A stretch of DNA of 64,000 bases from Halobacillus litoralis. Lineage in GTDB: Bacteria > Bacillota > Bacilli > Bacillales > Halobacillaceae. The position numbers and the translations under genes were made by a program. Of this stretch, positions 1-10,050 are shown piece by piece; within the stretch, counting starts at the first letter, position 1; the number at the start of each line of letters is the position of its first letter. The stretch is from the NCBI RefSeq assembly GCF_004101865.1, contig NZ_CP026118.1, positions 2,311,001-2,375,000 of the forward strand, given 5' to 3'. The notes below the pieces were generated by a model, which saw only the letters and a program-made list of their open reading frames with translations, was not told where the DNA came from and ran no database searches.

Positions 1-119
1 GTAATAGTACTAGTATGGCCTGTGGAAATGTGGATAACGGAAGTGAAGACTGTCAGTTCTAGGTTATCCACATGTGCATAAGTTGTTGATGAATGTGTAC
101 CCTTTATACACATTATCCA
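1..119. other. oriC: oriC part downstream of dnaA: DnaA boxes and start of unwinding region
   Basis: Just past the dnaA stop lie four perfect matches to TTATNCACA or its complement: 29-37 (minus), 64-72 (plus), 73-81 (minus) and 104-112 (plus). A one-mismatch box follows at 113-121, overlapping the dnaA end. In dnaA orientation the box at 29-37 is followed by a weaker box (21-29), a short GGCC, then a run of triplets of the type CTA/GTA/CTA/TTA at 1-18. This order (box, GC stretch, triplets) is that of the basal unwinding system described for B. subtilis, where DnaA-trios load DnaA on one strand. The window ends inside it; dnaN should lie further left. The boxes are seen directly; the unwinding role is inferred. 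Confidence 0.85.
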
Positions 120-1475
120 CTAGTGAGTTTTCAGTTGTTCTTTGATTTCATCTAGTTCTCTTTGCAGCTGCTGATCATCTGCTACCATTCTTGATATTTT
201 TTCATGAGCATGGATGACTGTCGTATGATCCCGTCCTCCAAACTCTTCCCCGATTTTTGGCAATGAAAAGTCAGTCAGTTCTCTTGAAAGGTACATCGCA
301 ATCTGACGAGGGAAGGCGACGGATTTCGTCCTTTTTTTAGCAGGGAAGTCTTCCAATCTCACATTGTACTTCTCTCCTACTATCTCTTGTATACCCTCAA
401 TCGTTATTACTTTCGGTTTTGAACTAGGAATGATATCTTTCAACGCTTCAGCAGCTAATGAAGCATTGATATCCCTGTTGATCAGGGAAGAGTAAGCAAC
501 CACACGAATAAGCGCCCCTTCAAGTTCACGGATGTTGGTATCGATTTGATTGGCGATGTAAAGCATCACTTCATTAGGGATATCCAGGCCTTCTGCTTTA
601 GCTTTTTTGCGCAGAATCGCAATCCTTGTTTCTAGATCAGGCGGCGTAATATCTGTAATCAGTCCCCATTCAAATCGCGAACGTAACCGGTCTTCCAATG
701 TAGGAATTTCTTTTGGAGGCCGATCACTTGAGATGACGATTTGTTTGCTTTCTTCATGGAGTGTATTGAATGTATGGAAGAACTCTTCCTGTGTTTGTTC
801 TTTTCCAGCTAAGAACTGGATATCATCAATTAAAAGCACATCGACACTGCGGTATTTATTACGGAAGTTCACCGCTTTATTGTCACGGATGGAATTGATG
901 AATTCATTGGTGAATTTTTCTGATGATAAATAAACGACTTTCGCATTAGGGTTGTGATCCAGTACATAGTGGCCGATGGCATGCATGAGGTGGGTTTTAC
1001 CCAGTCCGACGCCCCCGTAAATGAACAGTGGATTATAAGCTTTGGCAGGTGCTTCAGCCACAGCTAAAGAAGCCGCATGAGCGAACCGGTTCCCCGAGCC
1101 AATGACAAATGTGTCGAAGGTGTACTTCGAGTTCAGCATGCTTTGTGGTGATTCCTCATTGCCATTGTTTTTGACATTCGGTACATTTTTCGATGAAAGT
1201 TTTACATCTTCCAATGATTCCTCTTTAGATTCCGGTATGATGAACTTCGTATCCAGTTCCGCGCCCGTCACTTCATATAAGGTCTCTGTAATCAAACCTT
1301 CATATTGATTTTCAAGCCAATCTCTGGCGAATTCATTCGGAGCAACGATCGTAAGCGTATTTTCATTAAGAGAATCAGCTTTTGTCGCTTTCAACCAGGT
1401 CTCAAAACTCGGCTTACTGATTTTCTCTTTAATTTGATCCAACGTATTCGTCCATAATTCATTGATGTTCTCCAA
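120..1475 (-). CDS. dnaA: Chromosomal replication initiator protein DnaA
   Basis: DnaA binds DnaA boxes at oriC, forms an ATP-dependent helical filament, melts the origin and loads the replicative helicase. The 451-aa product has the usual four parts: an N-terminal helicase-interaction domain (about 1-80), a variable linker (about 80-115), the AAA+ core with Walker A GGVGLGKT at 154-161 and Walker B LLIDD, and the C-terminal DNA-binding domain with the DnaA signature [15 protein letters not shown]. Length and sequence follow Bacillus DnaA closely. The start is a TTG at 1475-1473, preceded by AAAGGGGTG at about 9 bases; this gives the expected MENI N-terminus. Box arrays on both sides suggest the usual autoregulation of dnaA expression. 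Identification is certain; the rare start codon is the only oddity. Confidence 0.99.
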   Translation of the reverse strand: MENINELWTNTLDQIKEKISKPSFETWLKATKADSLNENTLTIVAPNEFARDWLENQYEGLITETLYEVTGAELDTKFIIPESKEESLEDVKLSSKNVPNVKNNGNEESPQSMLNSKYTFDTFVIGSGNRFAHAASLAVAEAPAKAYNPLFIYGGVGLGKTHLMHAIGHYVLDHNPNAKVVYLSSEKFTNEFINSIRDNKAVNFRNKYRSVDVLLIDDIQFLAGKEQTQEEFFHTFNTLHEESKQIVISSDRPPKEIPTLEDRLRSRFEWGLITDITPPDLETRIAILRKKAKAEGLDIPNEVMLYIANQIDTNIRELEGALIRVVAYSSLINRDINASLAAEALKDIIPSSKPKVITIEGIQEIVGEKYNVRLEDFPAKKRTKSVAFPRQIAMYLSRELTDFSLPKIGEEFGGRDHTTVIHAHEKISRMVADDQQLQRELDEIKEQLKTH

Positions 1476-2286
<811 letters not shown>

Positions 2287-2287
2287 G

Positions 2288-2316
2288 CCACTGAAAACAA
2301 TCAGTGGTCTTTTTTT
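2288..2316 (+). terminator. Terminator after rpmH
   Basis: A CCACTGA/TCAGTGG stem is followed by a run of T, two bases after the rpmH stop. It may attenuate rather than end transcription, since rnpA follows on the same strand. Confidence 0.75.
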
Positions 2317-2398
2317 CAGTATAAGGTGACAGGAGCAGGGGCGGATCTAACGTCCCTCTTTTGTTTTGAGAGCAGCCGAAGGTCTTCAGAAGGCACCG

Positions 2399-2652
2399 GC
2401 GCTTTTCTAATGTCCAGCTCCAACGCCCAGCCCCTCGCGACACAAGTCGATGATCTCCGTGAGGAAAAACCACCTCACTGCGAACCTCGTCTTATGCGTG
2501 TCGGGCCTATCAAGGCGTTTGCGCTTTTCTAATGTCCAGCTCCAACGCCTAGTCCCTCGAGACATAAGTCGATGATCTCCGTGAGGAAAAACCACCTCAC
2601 TGCGAACCTCGTCTTATGCGTGTCGGGTCTATCCAGGCGTTTGCGCTTTTCT
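2399..2652 (+). repeat. Two tandem copies of a 122-bp repeat plus a partial third
   Basis: Unit 1 is 2399-2520 and unit 2 is 2521-2642, with six differences in 122 bases. The first ten bases recur at 2643-2652, directly before the rnpA ribosome-binding site. Within a unit, AACGCC near the start can pair with GGCGTT at the end. The stretch GACATAAG can pair with CTTATGCGTGTC, and CGTGAGG with CCTCAC, so each unit should fold into a branched or cruciform structure. The open frames through it are by-products. Similar sequences are, from memory, common in intergenic regions of Halobacillus-like genomes. Role unknown. Confidence 0.9.
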
Positions 2653-2669
2653 ATAGTGGAGGGTGTTCG

Positions 2670-3023
2670 ATGAAGAAAGCTTATCGGATTAAAAAAAATG
2701 AAGAGTTTCAAAAGGTTTTTCAAGGTGGGCAATCATTCGCTAACAGGCAATTGGTCCTTTATTATATGGAAAAAGAGGACCAGTCCCATTTCCGTATCGG
2801 TTTATCTGTGAGTAAAAAAATTGGCCCGGCGGTATTGCGGAATCAGGTGAAGCGATATTTAAGGCAGGCCTTCCATGAACTTGAAGACCATATACAGCCT
2901 CGTTATGACCTGGTCATAATAGCAAGGAAACCGACGAATCAAATGGGTTTTCATGAAATAAAACGAAGCTTGCACCATGTTTTATCAAGGTCCAAGCTAT
3001 TAAATAAAAAAATTAGACTGTAA
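2670..3023 (+). CDS. rnpA: Ribonuclease P protein component
   Basis: RnpA binds the catalytic RNase P RNA and helps it cleave 5' leaders from pre-tRNAs. The product is 117 aa, beginning [17 protein letters not shown], with the central [20 protein letters not shown] region that is the RNR-type signature of the family. The ATG at 2670 has GGAGGG 7-8 bases upstream. An earlier in-frame start at 2616 lies inside the 122-bp repeat and was rejected. The gene sits between L34 and YidC as in most bacteria. What is unusual is that its whole leader is repeat DNA, so its mRNA 5' end is predicted to be strongly folded. Confidence 0.97.
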   Translation: MKKAYRIKKNEEFQKVFQGGQSFANRQLVLYYMEKEDQSHFRIGLSVSKKIGPAVLRNQVKRYLRQAFHELEDHIQPRYDLVIIARKPTNQMGFHEIKRSLHHVLSRSKLLNKKIRL

Positions 3024-3137
3024 TCATATAGAATTATGCTGGGAACTAATGCTAAACTTATGAATGTCATGTAGTATGTAGTATATTCAAAGGTTAGTTT
3101 TTTAGCTTAAGAGCGATTCAGTAAGGAGGAAGGAACG

Positions 3138-3899
3138 TTGCGTAATAAAATGTTAACCCTGCTTGCGATGGCAGGTTTGCTTACGTTCCTATCCGGGTGT
3201 ATGGATGTGAACCAGGACATCACCACGGATAGTACAGGATTCTGGAATGAGTACATTGTTTATCCATTGTCGAAAACTTTGTTGTTTTTCGCTGATTTCA
3301 CAAATGGAAGCTATGGTTTGGCGATCATTATCGTTACCATCATTATCCGCGTGTTACTTTTACCATTGAACGTGAAGCAATTGAAGAGTTCAAAAGCCAT
3401 GCAGGATATCCAACCAGAACTGAAAGAATTGCGTGAGAAATATTCATCAAAAGATGCTCAATCACAACAAAAACTGCAACAAGAGACGATGCAGCTTTTC
3501 CAAAAAAATGGAGTCAATCCATTAGCGGGCTGTTTACCGATTATCGTGCAAATGCCGATTCTGATCGGTTTCTACCATGCAATCATGAGAACTTCGGAAA
3601 TTCAGACTCATAATTTCTTATGGCTTGAATTGGGACAATCAGATCCATTCTTAGCGATATTGACAGCTGCGACCACATTCCTACAACAGAAATTAATGAT
3701 GGCTGGCGGAGCGGCGGCACAAAATCCGCAAATGCAAATGATGCTTTATATCATGCCGCTTATGATTGGTACCTTTGCCTTCTTCTTCCCATCAGCGTTG
3801 GCGTTGTACTGGATTGTCGGTAACATCGTGATGATTCTTCAAACCATTTTCATTCGTAAACCTATGATGAAAGATTCGACGGGAGGAGCAGGCGAGTGA
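3138..3899 (+). CDS. yidC: Membrane protein insertase YidC/SpoIIIJ (lipoprotein)
   Basis: YidC/OxaI-type insertase helps place proteins in the cytoplasmic membrane; in B. subtilis the SpoIIIJ copy is also needed for forespore gene activation. The 253-aa product has a lipoprotein signal peptide with lipobox LSGC at about 18-21, then five predicted membrane segments. A charged cytoplasmic loop around residues 80-120 follows the first mature segment, and the conserved [14 protein letters not shown] region is present. The start is TTG at 3138 with GGAGGAAGG upstream. It overlaps jag by four bases (GTGA), so the two are translated together. No MifM-like regulatory peptide is visible in the 110 bases before it. 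Confidence 0.96.
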   Translation: MRNKMLTLLAMAGLLTFLSGCMDVNQDITTDSTGFWNEYIVYPLSKTLLFFADFTNGSYGLAIIIVTIIIRVLLLPLNVKQLKSSKAMQDIQPELKELREKYSSKDAQSQQKLQQETMQLFQKNGVNPLAGCLPIIVQMPILIGFYHAIMRTSEIQTHNFLWLELGQSDPFLAILTAATTFLQQKLMMAGGAAAQNPQMQMMLYIMPLMIGTFAFFFPSALALYWIVGNIVMILQTIFIRKPMMKDSTGGAGE

Positions 3900-4510
3900 A
3901 GCAAATAACTGCTACGGGAAACACAGTTGAAACGGCCATCCAATCAGCACTAGAGCAATTACAGACATCAGAAGATCAGGTGGATGCCGAGATCATTGAT
4001 GAAGGTAAAAAAGGATTTCTTGGCTTTGGTACAAAACCAGCCATTGTTAAAGTATCGATTAAGAAAAATCCGGTGCAGGATGCCGAAACATTCATCTATG
4101 AAGTAGCAGAACAAATGGGCGCTCCTGTTCAAGTGAACACCGAAATCCACCAAAGAGAGATCTATATGGATTTAGAAGGTGAAAAGATAGCCATGCTTAT
4201 TGGAAAACGTGGTCAAACGTTGAATTCACTCCAATACTTAGCTCAATTGGTCGTCAATCGTGAATCAGATATTTTTTACACAGTGATGCTGGATGCGGAA
4301 GGATATCGCGGTCGCAGGAAAGAGACCCTGGAAAACTTGGCTCAACGTCTTGCTGAAAAAGCGATCCGTACGAATCAAGAAGTCAAGCTCGAGCCGATGC
4401 CTTCCTATGAAAGAAAAATTATTCATACAGCCTTACAAGATCATAAAAAAGTGAATACGGATTCTGATGGCAATGACCCCAGGCGGCATGTCGTCATCCG
4501 CCCTTCTTAA
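3896..4510 (+). CDS. jag: RNA-binding protein Jag/KhpB
   Basis: Jag (KhpB, SpoIIIJ-associated) is a cytoplasmic RNA-binding protein linked to cell elongation and division in Firmicutes. The 204-aa product has the N-terminal Jag domain (about 1-52, with KKGFLGFG), a KH domain with the [16 protein letters not shown]-binding loop (about 98-112), and a C-terminal R3H domain ending RRHVVIRPS. The GTG start at 3896 overlaps the yidC stop by four bases. The adjacency to yidC is conserved. A terminator follows at 4523. Confidence 0.95.
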   Translation: MKQITATGNTVETAIQSALEQLQTSEDQVDAEIIDEGKKGFLGFGTKPAIVKVSIKKNPVQDAETFIYEVAEQMGAPVQVNTEIHQREIYMDLEGEKIAMLIGKRGQTLNSLQYLAQLVVNRESDIFYTVMLDAEGYRGRRKETLENLAQRLAEKAIRTNQEVKLEPMPSYERKIIHTALQDHKKVNTDSDGNDPRRHVVIRPS

Positions 4511-4522
4511 TGGTGTCACCCG

Positions 4523-4562
4523 AATACTTCTGTCAAAATACATTGGCAGAAGTATTTTTTTT
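4523..4562 (+). terminator. Terminator after jag
   Basis: A 10-bp stem (AATACTTCTG/CAGAAGTATT) is followed by a T run. Confidence 0.85.
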
Positions 4563-4684
4563 GAGCTGCTATGAAATTATTAACTGCCCTCAAGTATTTC
4601 GGATTAAGATTTCAGCGCTCTTTGTCCGAAGACAGGGGCCCGTATCGCTCTATTAAAAATTGGGGAAAATGAAAAGAAAATCAA

Positions 4685-4814
4685 TTATACACATGTGGAT
4701 AATTGATGAGCGCATTTTTATACCTTATCAGGGTGTTGATATCTTTTCAAAACACGTGGCGGTGTGGTAAGGTAGTATGTTAGTGACAACAATAAAAAAT
4801 TTAATTGTGGATAA
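4685..4814. promoter_or_regulatory. DnaA-box group between jag and mnmE
   Basis: Three perfect DnaA boxes: TTATACACA at 4685-4693, directly abutting TGTGGATAA at 4694-4702 in the opposite sense, and TGTGGATAA at 4806-4814, about 20 bases before the mnmE ribosome-binding site. From memory, B. subtilis also has a DnaA-box cluster between jag and thdF (mnmE), so this looks conserved. It may titrate DnaA or tie mnmE expression to DnaA. Confidence 0.8.
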
Positions 4815-4849
4815 CTATAGATACGTAATATTTCAGGAGGTGAGTGCGT

Positions 4850-6226
4850 GTGGAAACGGATACGATAACTGCGATTTCGACTCCGATGGGTGAAGGTGCG
4901 ATTGCTATTGTCCGTTTGAGTGGACCAGAAGCGGTTAAGATTGCTGCTGATCTATTTAAAGGGAAAGATTTGAACAATGTCGATTCCCACACAATGCATT
5001 ACGGAAAAATTATTGATCCAGAGACGGGTGAAATGGCGGAAGAAGTGATGGTATCCGTCATGCGTGCCCCGAGGACATTTACAAGGGAAGATATCGTTGA
5101 AATCAATTGCCATGGCGGCTTAGTTTCAGTGAATCGTTTGTTGGAGATTGTACTCGCAAGTGGAGCACGATTGGCTGAGCCGGGCGAGTTCACTAAGCGG
5201 GCGTTTCTCAATGGACGGATTGATTTATCTCAAGCTGAAGCGGTCATGGACTTGATTCGGGCAAAAACAGACCGGGCAATGAATGTCGCTCTGAAACAGA
5301 TGGATGGACGCTTATCGAAGCTTATCCAGGAATTGAGACAGAAGCTGCTTGAAACATTAGCTCATGTAGAAGTGAATATCGATTATCCTGAGTATGATGA
5401 TGTCGAAGAAATGTCTCATGAGATGATGGAAGAAAAGACGAAAGAGGTCCATGAAGAAGTTTCCCGTTTATTAGAAACAGCAAAACAAGGGAAGATTCTT
5501 AGAGAAGGGTTAGGAACGGCGATCATCGGCCGGCCTAATGTCGGAAAATCTTCGTTGATGAATGCTCTGGTTCATGAAAATAAAGCGATTGTGACTGAAA
5601 TCCCTGGAACGACCCGTGATGTCATTGAAGAATATGTTAATGTCAGAGGTGTGCCACTAAGGTTAGTCGATACAGCGGGCATCAGAGAAACGGAAGACAT
5701 CGTCGAGCGTATTGGTGTTGAGCGTTCAAGGCAGGTGTTGAAAGAAGCTGACCTCATCCTTCTTGTGTTAAACTATGGGGATGAATTGAATGAAGAAGAT
5801 GAGAAATTATTTGAAGCGATTAATGATATGAATGTCATTGTCATCGTCAACAAGATGGATTTAGATCATAAATTAGATATCGATCGAGTGAAGCAACTAG
5901 CGGGAGAGCATCCTGTCATCACAACTTCATTGATTCATGAAGAAGGGATTGACCAATTAGAGAAAGCTATTGGTGACACATTCTTTGAAGGAGATTTGGA
6001 CGCTGGTGACATGACGTATGTATCCAATGTCCGGCATGTCCAATTGCTCAAGCAGGCGAAGCAATCACTTGAGGATGCACAAAGCGGAATGGAACTGGGT
6101 GTGCCTCTTGATGTCGTCCAGATCGATGTGACGAGAACATGGGAGATCCTTGGTGAAATTGTCGGTGAGACCGTACATGAGAGCTTGATCGATCAGTTGT
6201 TTTCACAGTTTTGCTTAGGAAAATAA
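4850..6226 (+). CDS. mnmE: tRNA modification GTPase MnmE
   Basis: MnmE with MnmG makes the (carboxymethyl)aminomethyl group on wobble uridine 34 of several tRNAs, using GTP, a tetrahydrofolate-derived carbon and FAD. The product of about 458 aa begins with the folate-binding domain ([18 protein letters not shown]). It then has a helical domain and an inserted G domain with GRPNVGKS (about 221-228) and a DTAG switch. It ends in the catalytic CLGK. AGGAGG at 4835-4840 sits nine bases before the GTG at 4850 but only three before the GTG at 4844, so 4850 is preferred. It forms an operon with mnmG and rsmG. The promoter region holds three DnaA boxes. Confidence 0.97.
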   Translation: METDTITAISTPMGEGAIAIVRLSGPEAVKIAADLFKGKDLNNVDSHTMHYGKIIDPETGEMAEEVMVSVMRAPRTFTREDIVEINCHGGLVSVNRLLEIVLASGARLAEPGEFTKRAFLNGRIDLSQAEAVMDLIRAKTDRAMNVALKQMDGRLSKLIQELRQKLLETLAHVEVNIDYPEYDDVEEMSHEMMEEKTKEVHEEVSRLLETAKQGKILREGLGTAIIGRPNVGKSSLMNALVHENKAIVTEIPGTTRDVIEEYVNVRGVPLRLVDTAGIRETEDIVERIGVERSRQVLKEADLILLVLNYGDELNEEDEKLFEAINDMNVIVIVNKMDLDHKLDIDRVKQLAGEHPVITTSLIHEEGIDQLEKAIGDTFFEGDLDAGDMTYVSNVRHVQLLKQAKQSLEDAQSGMELGVPLDVVQIDVTRTWEILGEIVGETVHESLIDQLFSQFCLGK

Positions 6227-6248
6227 TCAACAAAGGAGAGACATCCAA

Positions 6249-8138
6249 ATGACTTATGATGCAGGGCATTATGATGTAATTGTAATAGGTGCCGGTCATG
6301 CTGGAGTAGAAGCAGGACTTGCTGCTGCAAGGCGTGGAGCGAAAACGCTTATGCTATCTTTGAACCTTGACCTTGTTGCTTTTATGCCATGTAACCCGTC
6401 AATCGGAGGGCCGGCAAAAGGGATTGTAGTACGAGAAGTGGACGCTTTAGGCGGTGCAATGGGGAAAGTCATTGATAAGACACACATTCAAATGCGTCTT
6501 CTCAACACTAGAAAAGGACCAGCAGTAAGGGCATTACGTGCTCAAGCGGATAAGCCCCTTTATATAAAAGAAATGAAGCAGGTCCTTGAAAATCAGGAAA
6601 ACTTGACCCTTCGTCAAGCTATGGTAGAGAAGGTCTTAGTGGAAGATAATCAAATCAAAGGGGTCGTTACAGAGACAAAGGCTGCTTATTATGCCCCTTC
6701 AGTAATCGTAACTACAGGTACGTTCATGCGCGGCAGAGTCATCATCGGAGATTTATCTTATGAGAGTGGGCCGAATAACCAGCGTTCCACCGTTTCCCTT
6801 TCAGAACAGTTAGAGGAAATGGGCATCGAAATGGTCCGTTTCAAGACAGGGACGCCGATGCGTGTGAATAGTCATACCATTGACTACTCAAAAACGGAAA
6901 TCCAGCCAGGGGAAGAGGAGCCTCGTTCCTTTTCTTACGAGACCACAGAATTTATTACAGATCAAATTCCGTGCTGGCTGACATATACGAATGAAGAAAC
7001 GCACAGAATCATCAATGATAACCTGGGACTTTCAGCGATGTATTCAGGGGCGATCAAAGGAACGGGGCCACGTTATTGTCCTTCGATCGAAGACAAAATC
7101 GTACGTTTCAATGATAAGCCACGCCACCAAATTTTCTTAGAACCAGAAGGAAGAGATACCGAGGAAGTCTATGTGCAAGGACTTTCCACTTCTTTACCTG
7201 AATTCGTTCAAAATGAAATGATGCGGACAGTTCCAGGTCTTGAGAAAGCAGAAATCATGCGCGCTGGTTATGCGATTGAATATGATTCTGTCGTACCTAC
7301 ACAACTGTGGCCGACGCTCGAGACAAAACAAATCGAGGGGCTATTCACGGCTGGTCAGATCAATGGTACCTCCGGCTATGAGGAAGCAGCTGGCCAGGGA
7401 CTAATGGCTGGAATCAATGCCGCCGCGAAAGCATTGAATTTAGAACCGTTGATTCTTGATCGTTCTCAAGGTTATATCGGTGTCATGATCGATGACCTTG
7501 TGACGAAAGGAACGGGAGAACCATACCGCCTGCTGACCTCCCGTGCTGAGTTCAGATTGATGCTCCGCCATGATAACGCTGACCTTCGATTAACGGAAAT
7601 CGGCTATCAATTAGGTTTGATTCCTCAAGATCGTTACGAACGCTTCCAGGAGAAGAAACGTTTGATTGAAGAGGAGAAGAAACGCTTGGACAAGGTCATC
7701 TTGAAAGAAACGGATGAAGTACAAGCCGTCATCGAAGAAGCGGGCGGATCCAAGCTGAAGGATGCTGTAAGAGCGATCGATCTTCTGAAGCGTCCAGAGA
7801 TGAAATACAGTCACCTTGAGAAAGTGACACCTAGTGATGTGACACTGCCGGAAGATGTCAAAGAGCAAGTGGAAATCCAGGTGAAATACAGCGGGTATAT
7901 CAAGAAAGCCCTGGAACAAATCGACCGTATGAAGAAAATGGAGACGAAGAAGATTCCAGATGACATTGATTATGATGCCATCAATGGACTTGCGACAGAA
8001 GCGCGCGACCGCTTAAAAGCCGTCCGTCCATTATCGGTCGGTCAAGCGTCCCGTGTCTCAGGTGTCAATCCAGCTGACGTATCGATTCTCCTTGTCTATA
8101 TCGAACAGGGTAAAATTGCGCGCGTGTCTGGCGAATAA
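6249..8138 (+). CDS. mnmG: tRNA uridine-34 carboxymethylaminomethylation enzyme MnmG (GidA)
   Basis: MnmG is the FAD/NADH-binding partner of MnmE in wobble-uridine modification. The 629-aa product starts with an FAD dinucleotide fold ([21 protein letters not shown]). It carries the family motif [11 protein letters not shown], which holds a conserved cysteine, then RALRAQADK, and a second nucleotide-binding region ([10 protein letters not shown]). The helical C-terminal tail binds MnmE. The length is normal for the long bacterial form. It starts 22 bases after mnmE with AAAGGAGAG upstream, and rsmG follows after 17 bases, so the three genes form one transcription unit. Confidence 0.98.
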   Translation: MTYDAGHYDVIVIGAGHAGVEAGLAAARRGAKTLMLSLNLDLVAFMPCNPSIGGPAKGIVVREVDALGGAMGKVIDKTHIQMRLLNTRKGPAVRALRAQADKPLYIKEMKQVLENQENLTLRQAMVEKVLVEDNQIKGVVTETKAAYYAPSVIVTTGTFMRGRVIIGDLSYESGPNNQRSTVSLSEQLEEMGIEMVRFKTGTPMRVNSHTIDYSKTEIQPGEEEPRSFSYETTEFITDQIPCWLTYTNEETHRIINDNLGLSAMYSGAIKGTGPRYCPSIEDKIVRFNDKPRHQIFLEPEGRDTEEVYVQGLSTSLPEFVQNEMMRTVPGLEKAEIMRAGYAIEYDSVVPTQLWPTLETKQIEGLFTAGQINGTSGYEEAAGQGLMAGINAAAKALNLEPLILDRSQGYIGVMIDDLVTKGTGEPYRLLTSRAEFRLMLRHDNADLRLTEIGYQLGLIPQDRYERFQEKKRLIEEEKKRLDKVILKETDEVQAVIEEAGGSKLKDAVRAIDLLKRPEMKYSHLEKVTPSDVTLPEDVKEQVEIQVKYSGYIKKALEQIDRMKKMETKKIPDDIDYDAINGLATEARDRLKAVRPLSVGQASRVSGVNPADVSILLVYIEQGKIARVSGE

Positions 8139-8155
8139 TTTGAAAGGATGGACTT

Positions 8156-8875
8156 ATGGATACAAACACCTTTCTGGAAGCTCTGCAAAAACAGGGTATT
8201 GTACTGGATGAAAAACAACAAAACCAATTCCACCGTTATTTTGAGATTTTAGTGGAATGGAATGAAAAAATGAATCTCACAGCGATTACCGATCAAGAAG
8301 GGGTTTATCTAAAACACTTCTATGATTCTCTGACTGCTGCCTTTTATTATGATTTTAACGATCAACCGATCCGGATTTGTGATGTGGGAGCAGGAGCGGG
8401 CTTTCCAAGTCTTCCATTGAAAATCGTCTTTCCCCATTTGAAAGTGACGATTGTCGATTCTTTGAAGAAGCGTATCACATTTTTGAACCACTTAGCCCAT
8501 GAATTGGAATTGGATGATGTCGCTTTTTATCATGACCGTGCCGAAAATTTTGGTAAAAACGCAGATTTTCGGGAAGGATACGACCTTGTTATGGCCCGTG
8601 CTGTGGCGCGAATGTCCGTACTAAGTGAATTGTGCCTTCCACTGACAACAAAAGGCGGTCACTTCATTGCAATGAAAGGGCCTAATTTGAATGAGGAAAT
8701 GGAAGATGCGCAGGTCGCTATCCAAACCGTTGGCGGGGAAGTAGTGGATGTACACACCTTTGAACTGCCTGAAGAAGGTAGTGAACGGAATATCGCGATT
8801 ATTGAAAAACGGAGAAAAACACCGAAGAAATATCCGCGAAAAGCGGGCACACCAAACAAAACACCGATTCAATAA
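8156..8875 (+). CDS. rsmG: 16S rRNA (guanine-527 N7)-methyltransferase RsmG
   Basis: RsmG (GidB) methylates N7 of G527 in 16S rRNA using S-adenosylmethionine; loss gives low-level streptomycin resistance in several bacteria. The 239-aa product has the SAM-binding glycine motif [16 protein letters not shown] at about 76-91, then the VDSLKKR acidic-loop motif. The RAVARMSVL region belongs to the catalytic face. The basic tail rich in Lys/Arg is typical for Bacillus. The ATG at 8156 has AAAGGATGG before it. It ends the mnmE-mnmG-rsmG operon and is followed by a strong terminator. Confidence 0.97.
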   Translation: MDTNTFLEALQKQGIVLDEKQQNQFHRYFEILVEWNEKMNLTAITDQEGVYLKHFYDSLTAAFYYDFNDQPIRICDVGAGAGFPSLPLKIVFPHLKVTIVDSLKKRITFLNHLAHELELDDVAFYHDRAENFGKNADFREGYDLVMARAVARMSVLSELCLPLTTKGGHFIAMKGPNLNEEMEDAQVAIQTVGGEVVDVHTFELPEEGSERNIAIIEKRRKTPKKYPRKAGTPNKTPIQ

Positions 8876-8882
8876 GCACCTT

Positions 8883-8917
8883 AATCCTCTCCATCTTCAG
8901 ATGGAGAGGATTTTTCA
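8883..8917 (+). terminator. Terminator after rsmG
   Basis: A 13-14 bp perfect stem (AATCCTCTCCATCT with its complement) is followed by five T. Confidence 0.9.
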
Positions 8918-8993
8918 TAGCCTCAGTTAAAAGTGACCTATTCCCCAAACTCGCAGGATACTTGAAGACTCGATCCCAAGATACTGTGTGGAG

Positions 8994-9109
8994 AAGGGGC
9001 GTTGAGGAAAGAGTCGCTTTCCACGGGAGTCCGTCGATCCTCCTCGAGTTCTTCGGGTCCTCACCTAGAACTCTTTTCCGCAAGAGTCTCCCCGTTCCCA
9101 ACGCCCCTT
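8994..9109 (-). repeat. Palindromic intergenic repeat, copy 1
   Basis: The element is bounded by an 11-bp perfect inverted repeat (8994-9004 and 9099-9109). Read on the minus strand, its core has GAGACTC, TGCGGAAAAG, GAGGAGG and GGAAAGCG in that order, the same order as in copy 2. No gene is seen. Its arms differ from those of copy 2, so only the core is conserved. Confidence 0.75.
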
Positions 9110-9248
9110 GCAATATAGGTTTCTTTGGAATCGGTCGAAACTATTTTTAGCCTGGAAGGTTGAGATAATGCTCAAACACCCATGATAGAGCCTTTTGTAG
9201 TAGGATCCTTTTATGATCTGGAATGTTGGTTTCGTTCCTCCAATCATG

Positions 9249-9378
9249 GAAATAGGGTCTTGGAAATGGTGAGACTCCTGCGGGAAAGGATAGACTGGCG
9301 AGACCCCACAGGGGCGCAGCCCCGAGGAGGCTTGCCGTCTTCCCCGCGGAAAGCGATCCATTTCCAAGACCCTATTTC
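9249..9378 (+). repeat. Palindromic intergenic repeat, copy 2
   Basis: The arms 9249-9269 and 9358-9378 are a 21-bp perfect inverted repeat. Between them lies a core with GAGACTCCTGCGGGAAAGG, GACCCCACAGGGGCGCAGCCCC, GAGGAGGCTTG and CCGCGGAAAGCG. From memory, a core of this type (CTCCTGCGGGAA...CCGCGGAAAGCG) is scattered through many Bacillaceae genomes. It should fold as a long hairpin with a branched top. No T tract follows, so it is not a simple terminator. Confidence 0.85.
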
Positions 9379-9440
9379 TCCAAGCGAAAGCAACGAAACC
9401 GAGCTTACAGATAAGGGACTTTAAAGAAAAGAGGGAGAAT

Positions 9441-9935
9441 ATGAACCTTTTAGTAATATCCGATACGCATATGCCTGAGAAAGCACGACAGTTACCAAGG
9501 CGTTTAATAGAGGAGCTGCCTGCTGCTGACATGATTATCCATGCAGGAGATTGGAAGAGTTTAGATATTTACGAACAACTGAAAACCTACGCGCCTGTTG
9601 TTGGTGTTTATGGCAATATCGATGAAGAGGATATCCGCGGAGTCTTCCCTTATAAACAGAAAGTGGAATGTGAAGGGTATACAATCGGGATCGTCCATGG
9701 GCATGGAGAAAAAAAGACTACAGAAAAACGCGCTCTCGAGGCGTTTGAGGAAGTGCCTGTCGATTTACTCATTTTTGGCCACTCCCACATACCTGTTCTC
9801 CGTTACTTTAAAAAAACACTCCTGTTCAACCCTGGTTCTGTAACAGACAAACGCAGGCTGCCTTTCTATTCTTTCGGGAAAATCACCTTAGAGAAAGACT
9901 GCTTACACGCAGAACACATCTTTTTCAAAAAATGA
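9441..9935 (+). CDS. Metallophosphoesterase (YfcE/MJ0936 family)
   Basis: Predicted cytoplasmic phosphodiesterase or phosphatase with two metal ions. The 164-aa product has all the family motifs: SDTH (about 7-10), HAGD (about 34-37), YGNID, HGHG and GHSHIP, followed by NPGSV. The length fits the small YfcE/YsnB-type enzymes; their physiological substrates are mostly unknown. The ATG at 9441 has AGAGGGAG upstream. It stands alone between two repeat elements and the kduD-like gene, with no visible operon partner. Confidence 0.85.
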   Translation: MNLLVISDTHMPEKARQLPRRLIEELPAADMIIHAGDWKSLDIYEQLKTYAPVVGVYGNIDEEDIRGVFPYKQKVECEGYTIGIVHGHGEKKTTEKRALEAFEEVPVDLLIFGHSHIPVLRYFKKTLLFNPGSVTDKRRLPFYSFGKITLEKDCLHAEHIFFKK

Positions 9936-10000
9936 AGGAAAAAATTTTCTTTATTCAATTAACCTTATGAAAAGGATTTTCTTTATTGGGGTAAAAGAGT

Positions 10001-10026
10001 TATAATAGGGTATGAAAGCGCTATTA
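10001..10026 (+). promoter_or_regulatory. -10 element and cre-like site before the KduD-like gene
   Basis: TATAAT at 10001-10006 is followed at 10013-10026 by TGAAAGCGCTATTA. This matches the CcpA site pattern TGWAANCGNTNWCA at all but one position. A cre just downstream of a start point normally represses in glucose. The -35 is poor. Confidence 0.5.
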
Positions 10027-10050
10027 ATAATAGATCGAAAGGGGATTTCA

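Noticed and set aside
9065..9532. Minus-strand frame of 155 codons
   Set aside because: It crosses both palindromic elements and the start of the phosphoesterase gene, and looks like a shadow of these.
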